From: Planctomycetota bacterium
GTDB taxonomy: Bacteria; Planctomycetota; UBA11346
Reading direction: 5' to 3'
DNA: 30,626 bases
Assembly (NCBI GenBank): GCA_007131555.1
Contig: SLQH01000477.1
Location: 1 to 30,626, forward strand
The position numbers were made by a program, and so were the translations under genes. The notes beneath the pieces are model-generated. The model was given only the letters and a program-made list of their open reading frames with translations. It did no database searches and had not been told where the DNA came from. The stretch's first letter is position 1; the number at the start of each line of letters is the position of its first letter. Below are positions 7,511 through 14,012 of the stretch, in pieces.

Positions 7511-8398
7511 TCAGCCCTGGTCCCGCACGGTCAGCAGACGCAGGGGCTGGTCGGCGGCGACGAAGCGGGCGGCGCAGCCGGGGGGGATCGGTCGTTGGAG
7601 GTGGGCGCCGTCGAGATAGCAGCAGATGCCGGGGATGGTGGGGGTCAGTTGCAGCTGCTGGGGTGGTGCCTGGCAACCGCTGGTGCGGGTGAAGCGGCGA
7701 TGGCCGAAGAAGGGTTCGCGCACCAGGTAGAGCAGGACCGGGCCCGGCGGGGGCGGAGCGGCACCGGCCGAGGCGATGGCGCCGCTGGCCCCAGTGGCGG
7801 TGCTGATCCAGACGCCAGACGCGGCCTGGACCTCCTCGCCCTGGGCGTCATGCAGACGGTAGCGGGTCATGGCGGCGGGGTTGGCATTGGTGAACAGGGC
7901 GTCGTTGAGGATCAGGTCGCCAGCCCCGTTGCGCATCCGGCCGCTGCCCAGATCGACGATGTGCAGGCGCAGGCGATGGCAGCGTTCCTCGGCCGCCCGG
8001 CCGGCCAGCCAGTCCTCGACCAGGGCGGCCACGGTCTCGGCCCGGATGCGGGTGTAGTGACCGACGCTGCGGTGGGGGTCGGAGTTGACGCTGATCACCG
8101 GGGTGTCGTTGAGCAGGGCATGGCAGGCCAACACGGTGCCGTCACCGCCCACGGTGACGATCAGGTCGGCCTCGGCGGCGGCCTGGGCATCAAGGACATC
8201 GACCTGACGCTCATCGACCCGGCAGTGATGCAGTTGCTGGTGGACGATGCCCAGGCAGCGATGGTGGGCGGCGTGGGCCTCTTCCAGTTGGCGGCGGTCC
8301 TGGGCCCCGATCGCGTCCAGGCAGGCGACCTCGTCGGCCGACCAGCGTTCCAGGGCGGTGCGCTTGCTGACCACCAGGACCCGCGGCCCGGACATCAT
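7511..8398 (-). CDS. nadK: NAD(+) kinase
   Basis: 295 residues. NAD kinase makes NADP from NAD and ATP in the cytoplasm. The family signature GGDGT is at 84-88 in ADLIVTVGGDGTVLACHALL. The nucleotide-binding LILNDALF segment is at 162-169, and the SGVWISTATGASGAIASAGA stretch (194-213) is the counterpart of the family's TPTGSTAY region. The wording 'DPHRSVGHYTR' differs from E. coli NadK and suggests a divergent branch of the family. The ATG at 8398 overlaps the dxr stop (ATGA), which fixes the start. Last gene of the eda-hisC-dxr-nadK unit. Confidence 0.9.
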   Translation of the reverse strand: MMSGPRVLVVSKRTALERWSADEVACLDAIGAQDRRQLEEAHAAHHRCLGIVHQQLHHCRVDERQVDVLDAQAAAEADLIVTVGGDGTVLACHALLNDTPVISVNSDPHRSVGHYTRIRAETVAALVEDWLAGRAAEERCHRLRLHIVDLGSGRMRNGAGDLILNDALFTNANPAAMTRYRLHDAQGEEVQAASGVWISTATGASGAIASAGAAPPPPGPVLLYLVREPFFGHRRFTRTSGCQAPPQQLQLTPTIPGICCYLDGAHLQRPIPPGCAARFVAADQPLRLLTVRDQG

Positions 8399-9549
8399 CC
8401 ACCTCCCTGGTCGACGGCATGTCGTTGGCGGACCTCGGTATCGGCGGCGATGATGGTGGCCAGATCCGGGTCGCAGATGTTCGGGGCCCTGCTCACAGCC
8501 GCTTCCAAGGCGGTGAAGATGCCGGTGAAGGGGATGCGGCCGGCCAGGAAGTCGGCCACCGCCAGTTCGTTGGCGGCATTGAGGATGGTCGGGGCCACCC
8601 CGCCCTGGCGCAGGGCGGCGCGGCCGAGGTCGATGGTCGGAAAGCGGTCGAGATCCGGGGCGGTGAAGGTCAACTGGGCCAGACGGGCCAGATCGGGGGC
8701 GGCCACCGGGCCGGGCAGATGGCGCGGCCAGGTCAGGGCCAGCTGGATCGGGGTGCGCATGTCCGGCAGGCCGAGCTGGGCCAGCAGGGAGCCGTCGCGA
8801 AAGGCCACCAGGCTGTGGACGATGGACTGGGGATGGATGAGGATTTCGATGCGCTCGGCCGGGACATCGAACAGCCAATGGGCCTCGATCAGCTCCAGGG
8901 CCTTGTTCATCAGGGTGGCCGAGTCGATGGTGATCTTGGGGCCCATGTTCCAGGTGGGATGGGCCAGGGCCTCATCAGGGCTGACCGTCTCCAGGTCGGG
9001 GCGCTGCCGCAGAGGCCCGCCGCTGCCGGTGATGATCAGGCGTTCGACATCCGCCGGATCATGGCCGGCCAGGCACTGGAAGATGGCCGAGTGCTCGCTG
9101 TCGATGGGCAGCAGGCTGGCTCCGCTGGCCGCTGCGGCCCGGCGGATGAGGGCCCCGGCCATGACCAGCGGCTCCTTGTTGGCGATGCCCAGACGCTTGC
9201 CGGCAGCCACCGCCGCCAGGGTCGCCTGCAGGCCGGCGGCTCCGACGATGGCGGTGATGACGGTGGTCACGGCTGGCGCGGCGGCGACCTCTTCCAGGGC
9301 CTGGGGGCCGGCGGCCGTGGCGATGCCGCTCCCGGCCAAAGCCTGGCGCAGATCCTCATGGCCGGCCGGATCGGCGATCACGGCCACCTGGGGGTGATGG
9401 CGGCGGGCCAGCTCGGCCAGGGTGTCGACCTGTCGCCAAGCAGTGATGGCGTGGATGCGGCAGCCCAGATCCTCGGCCACGGCCAGGGTGTTGCGGCCGA
9501 TGCTGCCGGTCGCGCCCAGGATGGTCAGGCATTGCCCGGACGGGGTCAT
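8395..9549 (-). CDS. dxr: 1-deoxy-D-xylulose 5-phosphate reductoisomerase
   Basis: 384 residues, full length. Dxr converts DXP to 2-C-methyl-D-erythritol 4-phosphate with NADPH, the committed step of the MEP isoprenoid pathway. Visible: NADPH loop LGATGSIGRNT (11-21); NKEPLVMAG (124-132); metal ligands Asp150 and Glu152 in PIDSEHSAIFQ; HPTWNMGPKITIDSATLMNK (197-216) with Glu219; and HPQSIVHSLV (239-248). The ATG at 9549 overlaps the hisC stop (ATGA), fixing the start. It is translationally linked on both sides. Its NADPH need and the neighbouring NAD kinase make a plausible functional pairing, though this is inference. Confidence 0.97.
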   Translation of the reverse strand: MTPSGQCLTILGATGSIGRNTLAVAEDLGCRIHAITAWRQVDTLAELARRHHPQVAVIADPAGHEDLRQALAGSGIATAAGPQALEEVAAAPAVTTVITAIVGAAGLQATLAAVAAGKRLGIANKEPLVMAGALIRRAAAASGASLLPIDSEHSAIFQCLAGHDPADVERLIITGSGGPLRQRPDLETVSPDEALAHPTWNMGPKITIDSATLMNKALELIEAHWLFDVPAERIEILIHPQSIVHSLVAFRDGSLLAQLGLPDMRTPIQLALTWPRHLPGPVAAPDLARLAQLTFTAPDLDRFPTIDLGRAALRQGGVAPTILNAANELAVADFLAGRIPFTGIFTALEAAVSRAPNICDPDLATIIAADTEVRQRHAVDQGGG

Positions 9550-10616
9550 GCCAGGGCTCGCAGGGCGGCCAGCAGACGGCAGTTCTCCTGCGGGGTGCCG
9601 GTGTTGATGCGCAGGTCGTGGCGCAGCTGCGGGGTATCCCACCAGCGGACCAGCAGGCCGCGCTGGGCCACGGCGCGCATGATCTCGCCGGCCCGGGTCC
9701 CGACCCGGCACAGTAGGAAGTTGGCCGCCGAGGGGGGCCAGGTCCAGCCCAGGGCCTTGACGCCCTCCTCAAGCTGACGCCGGCCGGCCAGGGTATCAGC
9801 CACGGTACGGCGGAAGTAGGCCCGATCACGCAGGGCGGCGATGCCCATGGCCTGACTGAGGGCATTGACGTTGTAGCTGTCCTTGACCTTGTTGAACAGG
9901 CTGATCAGGTCCGGATGGGCGAACAGCAGCCCCAAGCGGGCCCCGGCCAGACCGTAGCTCTTGGAGAAGGTCCGCAGGACGATGAGGTTGGGCAGCGATT
10001 CCAGTTCCGGCAGCAGGCTGGCCCCGGCGCCGGCGAAATCGACATAGGCCTCATCGACCACCACCACCGCCTCGGTGGCGCGGGCCAGGGCAGCCAGTTG
10101 GGCGCGCGGGATCAGGGTGCCGGAGGGGTTGTTGGGATTGGCGATCAGGATCAGGCGCGGCCTGGCGGCCGTCAGGTCGGGCAGGCCCCAGTCGGCGGCG
10201 AAGGGCACGGTGACCAGCTGGGCCTCCTGGAGGGCGGCCAGGGTCTGGTAGAGGCCGTAGGTCGGATGGGGCACCACCACCCGGTCGCCGGGCCGCAGCA
10301 GGCTGCGGTAGATGATGGTCAGGCAGTCATCAGAACCGTTGCCGACCAGGATGCGGTCGGCCGCGACCCGGTAGACCCTGGCGGCGGCCCGCCGCAGGGC
10401 GCTGGCGGTCGGATCCGGATAGCGGCGCAAGGCATTGGGGTCGATGCTGGCCAGCACCTGGAAGACGCCGGGAGCCGGGGGCCAGGGCGACTCGTTGGTG
10501 TTGAACTTGATCGCCCGTGGTGACTGTTCGCCGGGCACATAGCCGGCCATGGCCTGGACCGCAGGGCGGACCAGGGCCGTGGCCGGACAGCTGGGATTGA
10601 CTGGGGCTTTGGGCAT
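9546..10616 (-). CDS. hisC: Histidinol-phosphate aminotransferase
   Basis: 356 residues, a PLP-dependent class I/II aminotransferase of the HisC type. It swaps the amino group between glutamate and imidazole-acetol phosphate in histidine synthesis. Blocks: KFNTNESPWPPAP (37-49), RRYPDPTASALR (64-75), VGNGSDDCL (91-99), HPTYGLY (117-123), NPNNPSGTLIP (160-170), VDEAYVDF (187-194), and the PLP lysine 219 in RTFSKSYGLAGARLG. ATG 10616 gives the usual length and leaves 22 bp after eda; upstream in-frame codons would overlap eda. No other his gene is nearby, and HisC homologues can also act on aromatic substrates. Confidence 0.92.
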   Translation of the reverse strand: MPKAPVNPSCPATALVRPAVQAMAGYVPGEQSPRAIKFNTNESPWPPAPGVFQVLASIDPNALRRYPDPTASALRRAAARVYRVAADRILVGNGSDDCLTIIYRSLLRPGDRVVVPHPTYGLYQTLAALQEAQLVTVPFAADWGLPDLTAARPRLILIANPNNPSGTLIPRAQLAALARATEAVVVVDEAYVDFAGAGASLLPELESLPNLIVLRTFSKSYGLAGARLGLLFAHPDLISLFNKVKDSYNVNALSQAMGIAALRDRAYFRRTVADTLAGRRQLEEGVKALGWTWPPSAANFLLCRVGTRAGEIMRAVAQRGLLVRWWDTPQLRHDLRINTGTPQENCRLLAALRALA

Positions 10617-10638
10617 GGCGGCAGCTACCTGGGCTTGT

Positions 10639-11259
10639 TCAGCCAGCGCGGATCCGGGCCAGTTCGGCGGCCGTCTCACGGGCGGCCTGTTCGATCTGCT
10701 CAGGACTGCCCGAGGCCAGATTGCCGCCCATGCCCACGGCCACCGCCCCGGCGGCGAACCAGTCCTTCATGTTGCCCAGCGACACGCCGCCGGTCGGCAT
10801 CATGTGGATGTCGGGCAGGGGGGCCTTGACGGCCTTGATGTAGTCTGGCCCCACGGCGCTGCCGGGGAAGATCTTGACCGCTGCCGCGCCAGCCGTCCAG
10901 GCCTGGACGATCTCGGTCGGGGTCAGCCCACCGGGCATCATGGGGATGCCCAGATCAAGGGCCGCCGCCAGCAGATCCGGCTCGTAATGCGGCGATACGG
11001 CAAAGCGGGCCCCGGCGGCATGGGCCTGTTCCAGCTGGGCGACACTGCGCACCGTCCCGACCCCGATGACCGCCGTATCGCCCATCTCGTCAACCATGCG
11101 GGCGATGGCCTCACAGCAGTCAGGCGTGGTATAGGTCAGCTCCAGGGCCCGCAGACCACCCGCCAGCAGGGCCCGGCAGATCTCAGCGGCATGATCAACG
11201 CCCTTGGCGCGGATCACCGCCACCACGCCGAGGTCCTTGAGGGTTTCAATGAAGTCCAT
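10639..11259 (-). CDS. eda: KDPG/KHG aldolase
   Basis: 206 residues. The enzyme splits 2-keto-3-deoxy-6-phosphogluconate into pyruvate and glyceraldehyde 3-phosphate (Entner-Doudoroff pathway) or acts on 4-hydroxy-2-oxoglutarate. Class I aldolase features: catalytic Glu40 in ALELTYTTP, VIGVGTV (64-70), PHYEPDLL, and the Schiff-base Lys129 in AAVKIFPGSAVGPDYIKA, followed by PTGGVSLGN. AAGGAG lies six bases before the ATG at 11259, so this is likely the first gene of the operon with hisC, dxr and nadK. No 6-phosphogluconate dehydratase gene is in view, so the substrate is uncertain. Confidence 0.93.
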   Translation of the reverse strand: MDFIETLKDLGVVAVIRAKGVDHAAEICRALLAGGLRALELTYTTPDCCEAIARMVDEMGDTAVIGVGTVRSVAQLEQAHAAGARFAVSPHYEPDLLAAALDLGIPMMPGGLTPTEIVQAWTAGAAAVKIFPGSAVGPDYIKAVKAPLPDIHMMPTGGVSLGNMKDWFAAGAVAVGMGGNLASGSPEQIEQAARETAAELARIRAG

Positions 11260-11673
11260 GACTGCTCCTTCGTGTGCTGCGGGGTCAGGGGGCTGGGGAT
11301 CAAGGGGCTGACGTTCCGCCCCAAGGACACTGCCTTATCGTCCCCGCAGCTGTCAGACAAGCGGCATCCGCGCTCGTGTGCGCGGGTGGGGGGTGATGGA
11401 GGGGGCGTTTCGGCATTGCGTGTGGCTGGCACCCCAGCTCTGATAGCCAAGCGTTGGGCCTGAAATGGCCTCACGCAGAGACCGCAAAGAGCGCAACGGC
11501 CCTGCGGGGGGCGGCGGAATACGGGGATCAGACATGCACATGTCTGCATGCTCTTGGCGCTCTTGAACGAAGCAGGCGTGAGGAATCTTCTGGAATGGCC
11601 GTACACGAGCGCGCGCCCGGATCGCATAGGGAATTGGGTGACACGGCAGGGGCCACCAGGAACCCTGCAGACC
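11260..11673. other. Intergenic region at the left edge of the accessory island
   Basis: No supported gene. It holds the eda leader, a G-rich tract (~11379-11412), a diverged 9-bp periodic repeat at 11474-11500 (CGCAGAGAC, CGCAAAGAG, CGCAACGGC), and an 8-bp inverted repeat CAGACATG/CATGTCTG at 11529-11546. Open frames here are short and lack ribosome binding sites. Confidence 0.5.
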
Positions 11674-11721
11674 CTCAAAGAGGACTCTGAGACAGCGATG
11701 CCGGAGATTGCGGTGGGAGTG
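11674..11721 (+). pseudogene. Remnant of a tyrosine recombinase 3' end
   Basis: 48 bp aligning without gaps to 12906-12953, near the 3' end of the recombinase gene downstream, with 39 identical positions by eye. Read in the matching frame it gives LKEDSETAMPEIAVGV, against LKEDYEAAMPEIEVGA in the recombinase. No catalytic part survives upstream. It ends about 40 bp before mntA, the same kind of position the intact copy holds before yefM. Confidence 0.75.
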
Positions 11722-11763
11722 TTTGCCTTTTTCCCCAACAGTTCCGGCTGGTATAAAGTGCTC

Positions 11764-12069
11764 ATGGCAGTCGATATCGTTCTAGACCGTGTGCGCCTGG
11801 CCGATCTGTGTCGGCGTTACCATGTGGCCAAGCTGGAGCTGTTTGGCTCGCGTGCCAAGGGGACTGCGGGTCCAGAGAGCGACGTGGATTTGCTGGTGAC
11901 GTTTACGGGGCGGACACCCGGTTTGGCCTTTGTGTCCATGGTCGAAGAGCTGGAAGCCATTTTCGGACGTCATGTCGATCTGCTGACGCGCGGTGATGTG
12001 GAGCGAGACGAGAATCCTATTCGTCGCCAGAGCATCCTCGGATGCACCGAGTCCCTGTATGCTGCTTAA
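11764..12069 (+). CDS. mntA: MntA-type minimal nucleotidyltransferase antitoxin
   Basis: 101 residues. The core LELFGSRAKGTAGPESDVDLLVTF (residues 24-47) is the Pol-beta-type nucleotidyltransferase motif: Gly28-Ser29 and the metal-binding Asp40 and Asp42. In MNT/HEPN modules this protein neutralises the HEPN RNase toxin HepT by adding AMP to its active-site tyrosine. The ATG at 11764 starts the domain at the usual place, though no clear Shine-Dalgarno site is seen. Its stop lies 11 nt inside the broken hepT frame, the usual overlapping order. Base composition is lower in GC than the flanking operons, consistent with transfer. The gene looks intact although its toxin partner is damaged. Confidence 0.88.
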   Translation: MAVDIVLDRVRLADLCRRYHVAKLELFGSRAKGTAGPESDVDLLVTFTGRTPGLAFVSMVEELEAIFGRHVDLLTRGDVERDENPIRRQSILGCTESLYAA

Positions 12070-12367
12070 CGCTGATGATATCGCTCGCCTTCAGGACATG
12101 GTCATTTGGTAGCGAAAGGCGATCGCCATCCTCGGCGGATTGTCATTCGATGCGCTGATATGCAACGAGGAGAAACGTCTGGCATTGGTCCGTTGCATTG
12201 AAGTTATCGGCGAAGCGGGGCAGAAGGTAGCCCCAATCGTCAAAGACGCACTGCCAACTGTCCCGTGGCCAGCCATGTACGGCATGCGTAACCGGCTGAT
12301 TCATGACTATGGCAATACCAACTACGAAGTCGTGTATGATGCGGGCAAAAACGGGGACAGGCAATAA
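12059..12367 (+). pseudogene. hepT: hepT-like HEPN toxin gene, interrupted
   Basis: Reading from ATG 12059 gives a HepT/DUF86 sequence: LLNADDIARLQDMVIW, then TAG at 12110-12112, then in the same frame RKAIAILGGLSFDALICNEE, VRCIEVIGEAG, PTVPWPAMYGMRNRLIHDYG. The RNase motif R-x4-H-x-Y is kept (Arg77, His82, Tyr84). Homology stops near 12340, and the frame runs on through recombinase-side sequence to TAA at 12365. So the toxin has an early amber codon and a lost C-terminus. A 75-residue product from TTG 12140 is possible but unsupported by a ribosome site. Confidence 0.8.
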
Positions 12368-12971
12368 GTCATTCGACCCGCCGCTGTCAGAGGCCGAAGT
12401 GGCCGGCATCATCGACGGCCTGCCCCGCGCCTCGGTCTACGACCTCCGGGCGGTGTGCCTCCTGGAGTTGCTTTACGGCTGCGGCCTGCGGATCTCGGAG
12501 GCCCTGAATCTCGACCTGGACGACCTCGACCTCCACCGCCGCACCGTGCTCATCCGTGAGAGCAAGCACGACCAGACCCGTCTCGTCCCGTTGCCCAGGA
12601 CCGCCAAATCCAGCCTGCAGGCCTACCTCAGCCTTCGCAAGGCGCTGGTCATCGGTCCCGACCGAGGCGCTCTGTTCCTGACCCAACAGGGCCGACGGTG
12701 GGCCATCGGGTCGATCTACGTCATCTTCAGACGCCTCAACGACCAGGGCCTCTGCGCCGGCCGCACCCTGCATCCCCATATCTTCCGGCACTCCATCGCC
12801 GTCCACCTGCTGCGACGCGGAGCGGACATCCGCTACATCCAGCAGTTCCTGGGCCACGCCAGCCTCGACACCACCAAGATCTACCTGCGGCTGGTGCCAG
12901 GGCACCTCAAAGAGGACTACGAGGCGGCTATGCCGGAGATCGAGGTGGGGGCGGGGGCGTCGGATTGGTAG
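12336..12971 (+). CDS. Tyrosine recombinase, catalytic domain only
   Basis: About 211 residues from ATG 12336 (also ATG 12339 and 12303 in frame; start uncertain). The XerC/D-like catalytic domain is complete: Arg in YGCGLRISEAL, Lys in ESKHDQTRLVPL, His-x-x-Arg in HPHIFRHSIAVHL, His in FLGHASLDTTKIY with the final Tyr nucleophile. These enzymes cut and rejoin DNA at specific sites. The ~100-residue N-terminal SAM-like DNA-binding domain is missing: the recognisable part begins at PPLSEAEVAGI, right where the hepT sequence breaks off. It is either a 5'-truncated gene or a domain-minimal recombinase. Strikingly GC-rich compared with mntA/hepT. It sits directly upstream of yefM-yoeB. Confidence 0.8.
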   Translation: MMRAKTGTGNKSFDPPLSEAEVAGIIDGLPRASVYDLRAVCLLELLYGCGLRISEALNLDLDDLDLHRRTVLIRESKHDQTRLVPLPRTAKSSLQAYLSLRKALVIGPDRGALFLTQQGRRWAIGSIYVIFRRLNDQGLCAGRTLHPHIFRHSIAVHLLRRGADIRYIQQFLGHASLDTTKIYLRLVPGHLKEDYEAAMPEIEVGAGASDW

Positions 12972-13005
12972 TGGACGCACGAAAGATGTACGATATCATG
13001 TACAT
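12965..13005 (+). promoter_or_regulatory. Promoter and operator of yefM-yoeB
   Basis: TTGGTA (12965-12970) and TACGAT (12989-12994), 18 bp apart, fit a weak sigma70-type promoter. An inverted repeat ATGTAC (12986-12991) / GTACAT (13000-13005) overlaps the -10 region. Type II antitoxins commonly bind such palindromes to repress their own operon. The AGGGGGAGA ribosome site follows before the ATG at 13029. Confidence 0.55.
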
Positions 13006-13028
13006 AACGAACAAGTAGGGGGAGAGCC

Positions 13029-13283
13029 ATGGGAGCCATCGCCGCGACCGAAGCCCGAAGGACAATTTTTGCGCTGATCGAGCGGGTTTCAGAGAACCGC
13101 GAAGCCGTGGAGATCACCTCCAAGCATGGGAATGCCGTGCTGATGAGTCTGGATGAATATGAGTCGCTGCAAGAGACAGCGCATCTGCTGCGCTCGCCTG
13201 CGAATGCCAAGAGACTCCTGGAATCCATCGGACAGGCTCGTAAGGGCAAGGGGCGGGAAAGGAATCTTGCCAAGTGCGATTGA
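13029..13283 (+). CDS. yefM: YefM/Phd family antitoxin
   Basis: 84 residues. The N-terminal IAATEARRTIFALIERVSENREAVEITSKHGNAVLMSLDEYESLQETAHLL is the Phd/YefM DNA-binding and dimer fold. The C-terminal ~30 residues (SPANAKRLLESIGQARKGKG) are the usual toxin-wrapping tail. It binds and blocks YoeB and represses the operon. The ATG at 13029 follows a strong GGGGGAG. The gene overlaps yoeB by 10 nt. The final residues, RERNLAKCD, lie in the overlap. Confidence 0.95.
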   Translation: MGAIAATEARRTIFALIERVSENREAVEITSKHGNAVLMSLDEYESLQETAHLLRSPANAKRLLESIGQARKGKGRERNLAKCD

Positions 13284-13528
13284 TCTTCACGCCCCATGCG
13301 TGGCAGGAGTATCAGCAGTGGTTGCAGGAAGACCGGGCCGTCTTGAAGCGGATCAACCGGCTCATCGAAGATGCGTTGCGCGAACCATTTTCCGGCATCG
13401 GCAAGCCTGAACCACTCAAGCACATGTTGCAGGGCGCATGGTCGCGTCGCATCACCGAGGAGCACCGCCTTGTCTACTTGGTCGAAGGCGATGATCTGGT
13501 GGTGGTCCAGCTGCGCTACCACTACTGA
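13274..13528 (+). CDS. yoeB: YoeB family mRNA interferase toxin
   Basis: 84 residues, the same length as E. coli YoeB. YoeB cuts mRNA in the ribosomal A site when freed from YefM. The catalytic residues sit at the same numbers as in E. coli YoeB: Glu46 (KPEPLK), Arg65 (EEHRLVY), and His83-Tyr84 at the very end (LRYHY). The start is GTG 13274, overlapping the yefM stop; this gives the canonical MRLIFTPHAWQEY N-terminus. The module looks functional, in contrast to the broken mntA-hepT pair upstream. Confidence 0.95.
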   Translation: MRLIFTPHAWQEYQQWLQEDRAVLKRINRLIEDALREPFSGIGKPEPLKHMLQGAWSRRITEEHRLVYLVEGDDLVVVQLRYHY

Positions 13529-14012
13529 GCGATTCACGCAGGCGGGGCGGCCATCCTCGTGGATGACCAGCCCGTCCCGACGCATAGGCTCCCGGTCATG
13601 CGAGGGATGCTGAGCAGGTTGTGCCGGGGTGCTGGCCGGATGGCGATCGCCGTCCTGCTGCTCCTTGTCGGCATGCTGACCCCGGCTCCCCCATGCCCTC
13701 AGTCCATCGCCCCAACGGGCCACGTCCTCCATGCGCGAAGTCCACAAACATCAATTCGACCCCAGTCGCCGCTTTGGCTGCATTGCACAGGTCGCTGTGT
13801 GCGCCGGGCTTTTCTCTGTGTGCTCTGTGCTCTTTGTGGTAAATAATCGGGCCGTCGGTTCCTGAATCATCCCTGATGTGGTCAGCGCATAGGAAGACCA
13901 GGGATGCACGGAAGTGTGCTCAGTAACCTGTATCCGACCGTGTCAAGACGTCCGGATGCTTCTTGGTGCAATTCCATCGGTCCGCGTTCCTGAAGCCGCC
14001 CTCCATCGCCCA
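13529..14012. other. Intergenic region after yoeB
   Basis: 484 bp with no supported gene. A plus frame at 13559-13846 has a hydrophobic run (MAIAVLLLLVGMLTP) but no family likeness, no ribosome site, and ends inside a repeat, so I do not call it. A minus frame through yefM-yoeB is their shadow. The repeat at 13812-13838 is listed separately. Confidence 0.5.
13812..13838 (-). repeat. Diverged member of the 9-bp repeat family
   Basis: On the minus strand this reads CACAAAGAG, CACAGAGCA, CACAGAGAA: three 9-bp units in the same order and ending pattern as CACGAAGAG, CACGAAGTA, CACGAAGAA at 73-99. It marks the right edge of the accessory island. Confidence 0.65.

Noticed and set aside
7595..9777. 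Long plus-strand open frames (up to 600 residues) opposite nadK, dxr and hisC
   Set aside because: They are antisense shadows of clear enzyme genes in GC-rich DNA; composition is Gly/Ala/Arg-rich with no domain.
12917..13747. Minus-strand frame of 276 residues over yefM-yoeB
   Set aside because: It is the shadow of an intact YefM/YoeB operon whose catalytic residues are exact.
13559..13846. Small membrane protein of 95 residues after yoeB
   Set aside because: Hydrophobic stretch only; no ribosome site, and the 3' third is made of the 9-bp repeat.
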